From: Caulobacter sp.
Lineage (GTDB): Bacteria; Pseudomonadota; Alphaproteobacteria; Caulobacterales; Caulobacteraceae
Length of the DNA stretch: 64,000 nucleotides
NCBI GenBank assembly: GCA_017745235.1
Contig: JAGHZU010000003.1
Coordinates: 254,465 to 318,464 of the forward strand
Reading direction: 5' to 3'
Shown: positions 28,264-38,029 of the stretch, piece after piece
Position numbering within the stretch: position 1 is the first letter of the stretch
Layout of the letters: each line of letters begins with the position of its first letter
The notes under the pieces: model-generated
Told to the model about the DNA's origin: nothing
Databases searched by the model: none
The model's input: only the letters and a program-made list of their open reading frames with translations
Program-made: the position numbers and the translations under genes

Positions 28264-28575
28264 TTGTCGAACGCGCAACCCGAGATCGGAATTGCTTCGC
28301 CTTTCACGGACTTAAGACCAGGACCCGTCCGGACGCGGTCGCGCAATCCAAAACGAACCGCCGCAAGATCGCGCAAGATTGGAAGCCCCTGATGGCTTAG
28401 CCAAGTGGTCAGCCGCATCCAAAAGGACAGGTGCGGTCGATTTGGTTGGAAGCAGAATTTGACCCGCATCCGATAATAACGCGACGGGTCTTAGGCGGCG
28501 CTTCCTGTCGATGATGTGATCCAAAACTGCCGCAGCCCCTCTGGGGAGCGACGTATTCTCTCAAGGAGATCAAGG

Positions 28576-28899
28576 ATGTCTAACAAAGTCTCGGCGATCG
28601 TCATCGGCGCCCTGATCACGGCGGGCGCTGCGGCCCCCGTCTTCGCCGGTCAACTGACCCCGGCCGATCGCGAAAAGCTCAAGGCCGATCACACCGCCCT
28701 GGTCAAGGCCGGCAAGGTCGAGCCGTGCTTTGGCGCGGCGCTGAAGGGCAAGAACGACTGCTACGCGGGCGCTGGCACCACCTGCGCGGCGACCAGCACC
28801 GTCGACTACCAGGGCAACGCCTTCAAGCTGGTCCCCACCGGCACCTGCGTCTCGATCAAGACCCCGAAGGGTCCTGGCAGCCTGACGCCCAAGTCGTAA
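28576..28899 (+). CDS. DUF2282 family secreted peptide; candidate bufferin-type RiPP precursor (BufA1-like)
   Basis: [107 protein letters not shown]: signal peptide, four Cys in the C(FG)..NDC..G..TC...GTC spacing of DUF2282; AAGGAGATCAAGG SD; followed by DUF692. Confidence 0.9.
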   Translation: MSNKVSAIVIGALITAGAAAPVFAGQLTPADREKLKADHTALVKAGKVEPCFGAALKGKNDCYAGAGTTCAATSTVDYQGNAFKLVPTGTCVSIKTPKGPGSLTPKS

Positions 28900-28979
28900 T
28901 CGCGCCTGGATCGGGCGGCCCTGCTCCCGGGCCGCCCGATCACCCAGCGCTTGCCACGCTTTCGAACGAGACGATCGCC

Positions 28980-29909
28980 ATGACGCCCGCGCCAGACAGG
29001 GCCGCTTTCTCAGCCGGAGAACGTTCTTTTCCGTGCCCGCGCGCGCAGCCCGATCTTGGCTGGACATCTCATGCCGGCGTCGGCCTCAAGCCGCAGCATA
29101 TTGGCGACATCATCGCCCAGCAGCCACAGATCGGCTTCTTCGAGATCCACGCGGAAAACTATATGGGCGCGGGCGGTCCGCCGCATCGCCACCTCACCGC
29201 TATTCGAGAGCGTCACCCCTTATCGATCCACGGGGTCGGCCTATCGCTTGGCGCCGCCGCGCCGCTCGACACCGAGCATCTCGAGCGGCTCGCCGCCCTG
29301 GTGCTGCGTTATGAGCCCGCGCTGATCTCCGAGCATCTGGCTTGGTCGTCTCAAGACGGCCGCTTCCTGGCGGACCTGCTGCCGCCAGCCTATACGCCCG
29401 CCCTCCTGCGCCAGGTGATCGACCATATTGACCAAGTCCAAAGCCGGCTGAGCCGGCGGATCCTGCTCGAAAACCCGTCGACCTATCTGACCTTCGAAGA
29501 AAGCACGATCGAAGAGACCGAGTTTCTGGACGAGGTCGCCCGGCGCACCGGTTGCGGGCTGCTGCTGGACGTCAACAACGTCTACGTCGCTTCCATCAAC
29601 CTGGGCCGCGATCCATCCGCCTATCTGGCGGCCTTTCCCCTCTCGCGTGTCGGTGAAATCCATCTGGCCGGGCACGCATCCCGCCTCGACGCGAACGGCG
29701 CCCCCCTGTTGATCGACGCCCACGACCGCGCTGTGGCCGAGCCGGTCTGGGCGCTTTACCGCTGGGTCATCGACAGGCTGGGACCAACGCCAACGCTGAT
29801 CGAGCGCGACGCCGACATTCCGCCCTGGCCGGTGCTCTATGCCGAGGCCCAGCGCGCCCAGGACCTGATGACCGCTTTGCCGGGAGACGCGCTTGCTCTC
29901 GTCCGCTGA
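28980..29909 (+). CDS. DUF692 family multinuclear nonheme iron oxidative enzyme (BufB/MNIO-like)
   Basis: [12 protein letters not shown]...[10 protein letters not shown]...[12 protein letters not shown]...[10 protein letters not shown]...[12 protein letters not shown]...[15 protein letters not shown]...VGEIHLAGH...[14 protein letters not shown]692 metal-ligand motifs. Confidence 0.95.
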   Translation: MTPAPDRAAFSAGERSFPCPRAQPDLGWTSHAGVGLKPQHIGDIIAQQPQIGFFEIHAENYMGAGGPPHRHLTAIRERHPLSIHGVGLSLGAAAPLDTEHLERLAALVLRYEPALISEHLAWSSQDGRFLADLLPPAYTPALLRQVIDHIDQVQSRLSRRILLENPSTYLTFEESTIEETEFLDEVARRTGCGLLLDVNNVYVASINLGRDPSAYLAAFPLSRVGEIHLAGHASRLDANGAPLLIDAHDRAVAEPVWALYRWVIDRLGPTPTLIERDADIPPWPVLYAEAQRAQDLMTALPGDALALVR

Positions 29910-30690
29910 CCGTCAAGAACAATTCGCCGCCGCGATCCTGGATGCTGGCCGGCCCATTCCGATCGGTCTTTGGACGCCGCCCGGCGCTGACCGTCAGGAG
30001 CGCTTCGCCGTCTACCGCAACAATGTCGCCGTTGGCCTGATCGAGGCGCTGCGATCAAGCTACCCCGTCGTCGATCGCCTGGTCGGAGGGGCGTTCTTCA
30101 CGGCCATGGCCAGGATGCACGCCCTGGCTCATCCGCCGCGCTCGCCGGTGCTGCTCGACTATGGCGGCGACTTTCCCGCGTTTGTCGCCGCCTTCGAACC
30201 GGCCAGCGCCCTACCCTATCTTGCGGATGTCGCGCGGCTCGAATGGGCCTGGCTTGAGGCCTATCACGCCGCCGACGCCGTTGCGCTGACGATCGAGGAC
30301 ATTCGTGGCATCCCCGCCGAAGCGGCCCTGCATCTGCGCCTGACGCTGCACCCCTCGGTCAGGGCGCTGGCCTTCACGCATCCGGCCCTGACGATCTGGC
30401 GCGGCCACCAGGGTCAGAACGATCCGGCCGAGTTGAGCATCGACGACGACGCCGAACACGTGCTGGTGGCCCGCCCTGAGGCGGACGTCGCGACCATGAT
30501 CCTGTCGGCCGGAGAATTGCGCTTTCTCGACGCCATCACCTTGGGCGGAACGCTCACAGACGCAACCGAGGCCGCCGTCGCAGCCCAGTCCGGCATCGAC
30601 ATCGGCGACCTGCTGGCGCGGCTGTTCGGCATTGGCGCCTTCGCCGGATTCAGTATCGCCGCGCCGCCCATCCCAGGAGAGTCTCGATGA
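29893..30690 (+). CDS. DUF2063 family putative DNA-binding/partner protein (BufC-like)
   Basis: [18 protein letters not shown]...[98 protein letters not shown] start, overlaps the upstream gene by 17 nt (translational coupling). Confidence 0.93.
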   Translation: MLSSADRQEQFAAAILDAGRPIPIGLWTPPGADRQERFAVYRNNVAVGLIEALRSSYPVVDRLVGGAFFTAMARMHALAHPPRSPVLLDYGGDFPAFVAAFEPASALPYLADVARLEWAWLEAYHAADAVALTIEDIRGIPAEAALHLRLTLHPSVRALAFTHPALTIWRGHQGQNDPAELSIDDDAEHVLVARPEADVATMILSAGELRFLDAITLGGTLTDATEAAVAAQSGIDIGDLLARLFGIGAFAGFSIAAPPIPGESR

Positions 30691-31169
30691 CGACCACGGT
30701 CCAAATGCAAGCGGCCCAGCGCGCCATCGCTATCGGGGTCTCGAGACTGGGGGCTTTGGGCCGGGTGCTCGCGCCGCCGGTTGTGCGCATCGCTCTGGCC
30801 CTGCCCTTCCTGCGATCGGGCCTGACGCGTTGGGACCCGTTCCCCACGCTTTCGATCGGAACCCAGTTCCTGTTTGAAACTCAGTTCAAACTGCATCTCT
30901 TCGGTCAGGTTCTTGATCTGCCCGCGCCGCTGGTGCTGGCCTATCTCACGGCCATCGCGGAAATCGCCCTGCCGGTCCTCGTTCTCGCCGGTTTGGCGAC
31001 GCGCGTGGCGGCGCTGGGTTTGCTCGTGATGACAGCGGTGATCCAGCTCATCGTTCCCGAGGGCTGGGTCAATTTTCACCTCTACTGGGCCGGCCTGGCG
31101 CTGGCCTTGATCGCGCTCGGGCCGGGTCCGGTCTCACTCGACCACATCCTTGCTCGGCGCGTGCGATGA
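30687..31169 (+). CDS. DoxX family membrane protein
   Basis: LALPFLRSGLTRWDPFPTLSIGTQFLFETQFKLHLFG...LVLAYLTAIAEIALPVLVLAGLATRVAALGLLVMTAVIQLIVPEGWVNFHLYWAGLALALIALGPGPVSLDHIL: DoxX signature; ATGA overlap with DUF2063. Confidence 0.9.
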   Translation: MTTTVQMQAAQRAIAIGVSRLGALGRVLAPPVVRIALALPFLRSGLTRWDPFPTLSIGTQFLFETQFKLHLFGQVLDLPAPLVLAYLTAIAEIALPVLVLAGLATRVAALGLLVMTAVIQLIVPEGWVNFHLYWAGLALALIALGPGPVSLDHILARRVR

Positions 31170-31223
31170 CCAGCCCGAGGGCGGCCCCACAGTCTGGCTG
31201 TATGATAATGAACGGGAGGTCAC

Positions 31224-33509
31224 ATGTCGGACGATGACCTAGACGGGGTCGCGCCCTATTCGGGGCCGGCGGGCGGTTGGGGCGCTCTGGGCGCGGTGGC
31301 TCGCGCCGTGCGCGATCAGATGGGCGCCAGTCCCGACACCCGCGCCCTGCTGCAGATGAACCAGCCCGACGGGTTTGATTGCCCCGGCTGCGCCTGGCCC
31401 GATCCCAAGCACGCCTCCTCATTTGAATTTTGCGAGAACGGCGCCAAGGCGGTTACCTGGGAAGCCACCGGCAAGCGCGCGGGCCCCGATTTCTTCGCCC
31501 GCCACAGCGTCTCGGACCTCTGGACCTGGTCTGACTACGCGCTGGAAGACGTCGGCCGATTGACGACGCCGCTGCGCTACGATCCGCGGACCGGTCACTT
31601 CACGCCGATCGCCTGGGAAGAGGCCTTCGCGCGCATCGGCGCGGCGATGCGCGCGATGGACCATGCCGACCAGATGGAGTTCTACACCTCCGGGCGCGCC
31701 TCCAACGAAGCGGCCTTCCTTTACCAGCTTCTCGCCCGCGCCTACGGCACGAACAATTTTCCCGACTGCTCCAACATGTGCCACGAGGCCACGAGCGTGG
31801 GACTGCCCCAGGCGATCGGCGTCGGCAAGGGGACCGTGACCCTCGAAGATTTCGAAGCCGCCGATGCGGTCTTCTGCATAGGCCACAATCCCGGAACCAA
31901 TCATCCTCGGATGCTGGGGACCTTGCGGGAGGTCTCGCGGCGCGGCGCGCCGATCATCGTGGTCAATCCGATGCGCGAGCGCGGACTGGAGCGTTTCCAA
32001 GACCCACAAGCGCCCATTGAGATGGTGACGTTCAGCGCCACGCCCCTGGCCTCGGCCTATCACCAGGTCCGGGTCGGCGGCGACGCGGCCCTGTTCAAGG
32101 GCATGATGAGGGCGTTGCTGGACGCCGACGCCGCGAGTTTGGCGGCCGGAGGCCAAGGCCTGCTCGACCGCCCCTTCATCGCCAAGCACACCACCGGATT
32201 CGAGGCCTTGGTCGCCGACCTCGCCAGGCTTGACTGGGCCGAGGTCGAAAGGCGATCTGGTCTCAGCCAGGCCGTCATCACCGACATCGCCCGGGTCTAT
32301 TGGGAGTCCGAGCGCGTCATCGTCTGCTACGGCATGGGCCTGACCCAGCATCGCCATGGCACCGAGAACGTCCAGCAGTTGACCAACCTGCTGCTGTTGC
32401 GGGGCAATATCGGCAAGCCTGGCGCGGGTATCTGTCCCTTGCGCGGCCATAGCAACGTCCAGGGCGACCGCACCGTCGGCATCACCGAAATCCCGACCGA
32501 GCCCTTCCTGGCCCGATTGGATCGAACCTTCGGCATCACGAGCCCGCGCAAACATGGCCACAACGCCGTCGAGGCCGTCGAGGCCATGGCCAGCGGACGG
32601 GCCAAGGGCTTCATCGGGCTAGGGGGCAATCTTGCCGCGGCCATGCCCGATCCTGAGGCGACCTTCGCGGCGTTCCGCGGACTGGATCTCAGCGTCCAGA
32701 TCTGCACCAAGCTCAACCGCACCTGCCTGCTCGTGGCCAAGGAGAGCCTGATCCTGCCCTGCCTTGGACGCACCGAACTGGATTTGCAGGCTGAAGGTCC
32801 CCAGGCCGTGACCGTCGAGGATTCGATGTCGATGGTTCACGCCTCGCGCGGACGATTGCGGCCGGCCTCGCCGGACCTGCGATCCGAACCGGCGATCATC
32901 GCGGGGATCGCCAAGGCGGCTCTGCCCGGCGCGACGATCGACTGGGACGGCCTGATCGCTAACTATGACCGTATCCGCGAAAAGATCGAAGCGGTTTTCC
33001 CGGACTTCCACGATTTCAACCGCCGCGTCAGGGTCAAGGGTGGCTTTCGGCTGCGTGTGGGCGCGGCCAGGCGCGAATGGGACACGCCGGACGGTAAGGC
33101 GCATTTCATCGTGTTCCCGGGAACCGATGAAGACGAGGGCAAGAGCGACGGTCCGCTGACGCTGGCGACGATCCGCAGCCACGACCAGTACAACACCACC
33201 ATCTACGGCCTCAACGACCGCTATCGCGGCGTGACCGGGCGGCGCGATGTCGTGTTCGTCAACGCCGAGGACCTGGCGAGCCTGGGGCTAGAGCATGGTG
33301 ACCGAGTCGACGTCGTGGCGGGTCCAGGGCGGATTCTGGCCGGTCAGACGGCCCTGGCCCACGCCATCTCGCGCGGATCGGTGGCGGCCTACTATCCCGA
33401 GGCCAACTGTCTGGTCGCCCTCGACGATCACGACAAGCGCAGCGGCACGCCCTCGTACAAATCCATCCCGGTCACGCTGCGTCGCTCGCCGCCGCCTGAG
33501 GCCGCCTGA
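31224..33509 (+). CDS. FdhF/YdeP family molybdopterin oxidoreductase
   Basis: CPGCAWPDP...FCENGAKAVTWEAT...EFYTSGRASNEAAFLYQLLARAYGTNNFPDCSNMCHEATSVGLPQAIGVGKGTVTLEDFEAADAVFCIGHNPGTNHPRMLGTL...RGNIGKPGAGICPLRGHSNVQGDRTVGI: YdeP/FdhF family. Confidence 0.94.
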   Translation: MSDDDLDGVAPYSGPAGGWGALGAVARAVRDQMGASPDTRALLQMNQPDGFDCPGCAWPDPKHASSFEFCENGAKAVTWEATGKRAGPDFFARHSVSDLWTWSDYALEDVGRLTTPLRYDPRTGHFTPIAWEEAFARIGAAMRAMDHADQMEFYTSGRASNEAAFLYQLLARAYGTNNFPDCSNMCHEATSVGLPQAIGVGKGTVTLEDFEAADAVFCIGHNPGTNHPRMLGTLREVSRRGAPIIVVNPMRERGLERFQDPQAPIEMVTFSATPLASAYHQVRVGGDAALFKGMMRALLDADAASLAAGGQGLLDRPFIAKHTTGFEALVADLARLDWAEVERRSGLSQAVITDIARVYWESERVIVCYGMGLTQHRHGTENVQQLTNLLLLRGNIGKPGAGICPLRGHSNVQGDRTVGITEIPTEPFLARLDRTFGITSPRKHGHNAVEAVEAMASGRAKGFIGLGGNLAAAMPDPEATFAAFRGLDLSVQICTKLNRTCLLVAKESLILPCLGRTELDLQAEGPQAVTVEDSMSMVHASRGRLRPASPDLRSEPAIIAGIAKAALPGATIDWDGLIANYDRIREKIEAVFPDFHDFNRRVRVKGGFRLRVGAARREWDTPDGKAHFIVFPGTDEDEGKSDGPLTLATIRSHDQYNTTIYGLNDRYRGVTGRRDVVFVNAEDLASLGLEHGDRVDVVAGPGRILAGQTALAHAISRGSVAAYYPEANCLVALDDHDKRSGTPSYKSIPVTLRRSPPPEAA

Positions 33510-33516
33510 AACGGAA

Positions 33517-34512
33517 ATGCCCATGTCGAGACGGCGCGTTCTCGTCTACTTCGCCTGGAGCCGGCCCGAGGAAATCGGAGCGCCGTTGACCACCATCGAC
33601 GATCGCTTTCCAGCGATCTTCGAGCTGCGCCGGCTCTTTTATCCGCGGTTCGAACCGCTGGCCGATCCTGACCTGGTCGACCAAGGCATCGGCGGCTTCC
33701 TGGATCATGTGCAAAAGAAGAATTTCGTCGCCTTCGCCGATCAGACCCAGGCGCTGACCGGCCAACCGGTGCTGCAGGTCGAGCGCGTCACGGACGATGG
33801 CGTGATCACCCGCCTCGATCAGGCCCTGATCGCCGACTTCGACACCATCGTGGTGATCAGCTTTGACTCGGTTCGAACCCGGCAGATCGCCGATCCGAGC
33901 GAAGTGGCCGCGGTGCGTGGCTTCCTCGATCATCCGGACCATGTGATGTTCGTCTGCCCCCATCACGATATCGGCGGACTCGACGGACAGGTCGGCGACG
34001 GTCTTTTTGAACGCCAGCGGCTCGAGCACGCCCATCACGCAGACGGCGCCATCCCGCCCAGGCAGGCCTTCGGCCAATTCGCCCGAAGCCTCCTTGAGGG
34101 TCTCGACGTGCCCGTCCTCAACCGGTTCGGCCTTCGGCCCGCCGTCGAGCCCGACGGTTCGCCCGCCACGATCCTGGCGGATCGCGACCAGGATCGGCTG
34201 GGCTTCCTCGATGGCGTCGGGCGCTTCAACCTTCATCCCCACCTGCCCCATTTCGAGCGGGTCGGCGGCGGCCTGGCCGGTATGAACGTCCTCGCGCGCC
34301 AGCCGGCTGATCTTTCCGCGCCCGCCCATCCGTTTTTGTCACAAGGCCACACGGCCTTCGACGCACTGCTGCAGTCGACGACGGAGCGCTTTGCCGGCGC
34401 ACTGCTGGTCTGCGACGCGACCTTGTTCAGCTCCACCGTCGGGGGCCTGGACCACCTGCGGCGCTTCTGGGCCAACATCATCGAGCGGCCCGCTGGCGCG
34501 CTTCGCCCATGA
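33517..34512 (+). CDS. hypothetical protein in the molybdoenzyme cluster
   Basis: Long ORF in frame between ydeP-like and fdhD genes, ATGA overlap with fdhD; MSRRRVLVYFAWSRPEEIGAPLTTIDDRFPAIFELRRLFYPRFEPLAD...; no family recognised. Confidence 0.75.
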   Translation: MPMSRRRVLVYFAWSRPEEIGAPLTTIDDRFPAIFELRRLFYPRFEPLADPDLVDQGIGGFLDHVQKKNFVAFADQTQALTGQPVLQVERVTDDGVITRLDQALIADFDTIVVISFDSVRTRQIADPSEVAAVRGFLDHPDHVMFVCPHHDIGGLDGQVGDGLFERQRLEHAHHADGAIPPRQAFGQFARSLLEGLDVPVLNRFGLRPAVEPDGSPATILADRDQDRLGFLDGVGRFNLHPHLPHFERVGGGLAGMNVLARQPADLSAPAHPFLSQGHTAFDALLQSTTERFAGALLVCDATLFSSTVGGLDHLRRFWANIIERPAGALRP

Positions 34513-35324
34513 CAAGCGACGCCCTGACCACATCGGCCTTTCGCCGCGTCGCCGCGGACGGATCGGCGCGGACGATCGCGCGAGACGTGGCCCGAGAAAC
34601 CCCCGTGGCGATCGAGTTCAACGGTCTGGGCTACGCGGTTCTGATGGCTTCGCCGGGGGATCTTGACGATCTGGCCCATGGGTTCGCGCTGGCCGAACGG
34701 GTAATTGATCGCCCCGAAGACATTCTGAGCGTCCACCGGCATGACGTGGCCGGGGGATGTTTGCTCAGGATCCAGCTTGCCCCGCGGTGCGCCGCGCGCG
34801 TGGTCGACCGGGTGCGCCATCGCGTCGCCGAGTCGGGTTGTGGCCTGTGCGGGATCTCCAATCTCGAGCAAGCGCTGCGCCCGTTGCCGTTGGTGCGCGC
34901 CAGGACCTTCGCCGACGATGCGGCCGTGCTACGGGCCCTGGATGCGCTGCCGAACTGGCAGGCGCTCAATCGCCAGACCGGGGCGGTCCACGCCGCGGCG
35001 ATCTGTGGGGCTGACGGAACCATCCGGTTGGCGCGTGAGGACGTCGGCCGCCACAACGCCTTCGACAAGGCGATTGGCGCGATGCGGCGCGCTGGCATGG
35101 ATTGGGAGGGCGGCTTTGCCCTGCTGTCATCCCGTTGCTCCTACGATCTCGTCGAAAAGGCCGTGCTCTCCGGCTGCCCCATGCTGGCGACGATTTCCGC
35201 CCCGACGAGTTTGGCGATCACACGGGCGGCAGGCGCGAAGTTGCCGCTGCGCGTGCTCGTCCGGCCTGATGCGCTTCTGATCGCCCAGCCCAACGCGGGG
35301 GCCTCCACCGGCGGCCCCTCATGA
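34509..35324 (+). CDS. fdhD: formate dehydrogenase accessory sulfurtransferase FdhD
   Basis: ETPVAIEFNGLGYAVLMASPGDLDDLAHGFALAERVI...SGCGLCGISNLEQALRPLP...GAVHAAAICGADGTIRLAREDVGRHNAFDKAIGAMRRAG...LLSSRCSYDLVEKAVLSGCPMLATISAPTSLAI. Confidence 0.96.
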   Translation: MTSDALTTSAFRRVAADGSARTIARDVARETPVAIEFNGLGYAVLMASPGDLDDLAHGFALAERVIDRPEDILSVHRHDVAGGCLLRIQLAPRCAARVVDRVRHRVAESGCGLCGISNLEQALRPLPLVRARTFADDAAVLRALDALPNWQALNRQTGAVHAAAICGADGTIRLAREDVGRHNAFDKAIGAMRRAGMDWEGGFALLSSRCSYDLVEKAVLSGCPMLATISAPTSLAITRAAGAKLPLRVLVRPDALLIAQPNAGASTGGPS

Positions 35325-36535
35325 CCCCCACCCAGCGACCAAGCGTCGAGCGCGCCCTGGCGCTGATCTGGCAGGCCGCCGCCCCTCTTGGCGTGGAAAC
35401 GATTTCCTGTTCGCACGCGGCGGGCCGGACGACCGCCCAGGGCATTCAGGCCATGCGCGACACCCCCACCTTCCGGGCTTCAGCGATGGACGGGTTCGCC
35501 CTTTGCAGCGGCGACACCACCGCCGCTTCGCACAAGGCTCCCGTGCGGCTGCGGCTTCTGTCGCCGGTCTTTGCCGGCATGCCGGTCCAGCCTCTGGCGC
35601 GCGGCGCGGCCATCCCGATCAGCACGGGCGCGCCCGTCCCCGAGGGCGCCGACGCGGTTCTTGTCCGCGAGGCGGCCGAGATTCGCGCGGGTGAGCTTGT
35701 TCTCGATCGACCGGTTCTTCAGGATCGCAACGTCCGGCAGATCGGGGAAGACGCACGCGCGGGCGATATGATCCTGCCGCCCGGCGCTTGGCTGTCGCCG
35801 GCCATGATCGGCGCGCTGACGGCCTATGGCGTGGCGCGTTTGCCGGTTTGGCGGTCGCCAGGGGTCGCGGTGATTTCGACCGGGTCGGAATTGATGGGCT
35901 CGGGCGCGGTTTTGGAGCGGGCGGCTTTCGTGGACAGCAACGGGCCCATGATCCGTTCGGCGGTCGGTCAATTGGGCCTTGGCGCCGACTTCATCGGCAT
36001 CGCCCGCGACGAGCGCCATGCGCTGGATGCGGCCCTGGACGCTGCATCGGCGAGCGACCTCGTCGTCTCGACCGGCGGTGTCTCGGCGGGCGATCTGGAC
36101 CTCGTGCGCGAACGCTTGGAAGCGCGAGGCGCCGAGATCATTTTTCACGGGGTGCGAATGCGCCCCGGCAAACCGCTGCTCTTTGCGCGCCTGGCCGACG
36201 GGCGCCTCTATTTCGGCCTCCCCGGAACCCCGGTCGCCGCGCTTGTCACCTTTCGTTTTTTCGTCACCCACGCGATCCGCCGGTTGGCGGGGCTACCCGC
36301 CGAGCAGGGCGAGCCCATCCGCCATAACGGCGTCGCGCGCGAGGGAACGACCCTGTTTCTCCGCGCGCGGCGTGGGACGTCCCCGCAGGGTCATCCGCTC
36401 GCCGACACCCAGCTCGACCAGCGGCCGCACATTCTGCGCTCGATCTTCGAGGCCGATCTCTGGCTTCGGCTTCACGACGGCGACGGCGAGGGCGACGAAA
36501 GCAGCTTGGCCTATCCCTTCACCGCCCGGCTCTGA
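35321..36535 (+). CDS. moeA: molybdopterin molybdotransferase MoeA
   Basis: FRASAMDGFAL...AAIPISTGAPVPEGADAVLVREAA...VAVISTGSELMG...VDSNGPMIRSAV...DLVVSTGGVSAGDLDLVRE...GKPLLFARLADGRLYFGLPGTPVAALVTF. Confidence 0.96.
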   Translation: MTPTQRPSVERALALIWQAAAPLGVETISCSHAAGRTTAQGIQAMRDTPTFRASAMDGFALCSGDTTAASHKAPVRLRLLSPVFAGMPVQPLARGAAIPISTGAPVPEGADAVLVREAAEIRAGELVLDRPVLQDRNVRQIGEDARAGDMILPPGAWLSPAMIGALTAYGVARLPVWRSPGVAVISTGSELMGSGAVLERAAFVDSNGPMIRSAVGQLGLGADFIGIARDERHALDAALDAASASDLVVSTGGVSAGDLDLVRERLEARGAEIIFHGVRMRPGKPLLFARLADGRLYFGLPGTPVAALVTFRFFVTHAIRRLAGLPAEQGEPIRHNGVAREGTTLFLRARRGTSPQGHPLADTQLDQRPHILRSIFEADLWLRLHDGDGEGDESSLAYPFTARL

Positions 36536-36698
36536 AGCGCGTGATCGGCGCTCCGGCCGACGGCTCGCGAGCCCGAGCAACAAGAAACCAACCGCAGCAA
36601 CTGACGGCAAGAACAAGGCCTTTGCCCTGGGTACCTAGGATGTCGGGTCGCGTCCGGGACAGCCTCCGTCTCGACGTCGAAGGCTGGGAACGGGTCGC

Positions 36699-36977
36699 AT
36701 GCGCGTGAAATCATGGTTGCAAGCGATTAGCGCACCGCTCCTCGCGACGCTGCTGCTCAGCGGATGCGCGCCAAGTTCGGCCCCAAGCCTTAGTCTCTTT
36801 GGCGCCTATTTTCCGGTCTGGATCCTGTGCGGGGTTCTGGGCGTGGTCGCCGCGATCACCACCCGGCTCTTGCTTGTGGTCAGCGGTCTGGCCGAGACCT
36901 TGCCGGCCCAGCTCCTCCTCTGCGTCGCCGTTGGCGTAATCGCCGCCTGTCTAACCTGGCTCTGGCTGGGACAATAA
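36699..36977 (+). CDS. YtcA-like small lipoprotein/membrane protein
   Basis: LLATLLLSGCAPSSAPSLSLFGAYFPVWILCGVLGVVAAITTRLLLVVSGLAE...; lipobox LSGC and two TMs, immediately upstream of the MFP gene. Confidence 0.75.
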   Translation: MRVKSWLQAISAPLLATLLLSGCAPSSAPSLSLFGAYFPVWILCGVLGVVAAITTRLLLVVSGLAETLPAQLLLCVAVGVIAACLTWLWLGQ

Positions 36978-36979
36978 CG

Positions 36980-38029
36980 ATGAAGATCGCAGGTCAGTCT
37001 CGGCGTTCGAAAGCCGGCGTGATCGCCGTGAGCGTGATTGTCGCCCTCGCCGTCGCGATCCTCATCGTCAGCTTGGCTCAGGCCCGCCGTCAGCCATCGA
37101 CTGACGATGCGACCATCGACGCCGAAGTCGTGCATGTCGCCGCGGCCGTCGGTGGCCGCATCATCGATCTTCCGGTCCGCGAGAACGCCCGCGTGCGCAA
37201 AGGCGATATTCTTTTCCGGATCGATCCCGTGCCCTTCGAGGCCGCCGTTGCCCAAGCTGAAGCGGACCTGGCCCTGGCCAAGGCCCAACTGGGCACGCAG
37301 GGACGCGTGGTGGCCACGCAACGTTCCACCGCGAGCGTCGCGGCTGACCAGGTTCACCGCGCGAGCATCAACCAGGCGCTCGCCGCGCGAACGGTGGAGC
37401 GGCTAAGACCGCTGGCCGAGCAGGGCTACGCGCCTCGCCAGCAATTGGATCAGGCGGAGGTGACGCTCAGGGACGCCACCACGTCCCTCGCCCAGGCGCG
37501 CGAACAGCAGGCGGCCACGCGCGCAGCGATCGACACGACGGCCGGCGCCGAGGCTGTAATCAGCGCGCGCCAAGCCGCAGTGACGCTGGCCCGGCGCGCC
37601 CTCAACGACACCGTCGTGCGGGCCCCGCACGATGGGCGCATCGTGGGGCTGACGACCCTGGCGGGCGAGTTGGTGGTTCCCTCCCAAGCCCTGTTCACGC
37701 TGATCGCTCAGGACGAATGGCACGCGGTGGGCAATTTCCGCGAAGGCGCGCTGAGCCACATCGCGGTTGGTGACTGCGCGACGGTCTATTCGATGATCGA
37801 TCGAGCCCGGCCCATCCGCGGGCAGGTCGATGGGATCGGCTGGGGGGTTCTGGACACCGACCGGGTGAATCTCCCGCGCTCGGCGCCCTTCGTCGAAAAA
37901 TCCGTGAATTGGGTGCGCGTGGCGCAGCGCTTCCCCGTCCGCGTACGCCTGGACGCTCCCGCGGACGGACTGGCCAGGCTAGGCGCGAGCGCCGTGATCG
38001 AGATCCGTCATGGCGCCGCCTGCCGCTGA
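36980..38029 (+). CDS. HlyD/MdtN-type efflux periplasmic adaptor subunit
   Basis: STDDATIDAEVVHVAAAVGGRIIDLPVRENARVRKGDILFRIDPVPFEAAVAQAEADLALAKAQ...VRAPHDGRIVGLTTLAGELVVPSQALFTLI. Confidence 0.93.
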   Translation: MKIAGQSRRSKAGVIAVSVIVALAVAILIVSLAQARRQPSTDDATIDAEVVHVAAAVGGRIIDLPVRENARVRKGDILFRIDPVPFEAAVAQAEADLALAKAQLGTQGRVVATQRSTASVAADQVHRASINQALAARTVERLRPLAEQGYAPRQQLDQAEVTLRDATTSLAQAREQQAATRAAIDTTAGAEAVISARQAAVTLARRALNDTVVRAPHDGRIVGLTTLAGELVVPSQALFTLIAQDEWHAVGNFREGALSHIAVGDCATVYSMIDRARPIRGQVDGIGWGVLDTDRVNLPRSAPFVEKSVNWVRVAQRFPVRVRLDAPADGLARLGASAVIEIRHGAACR

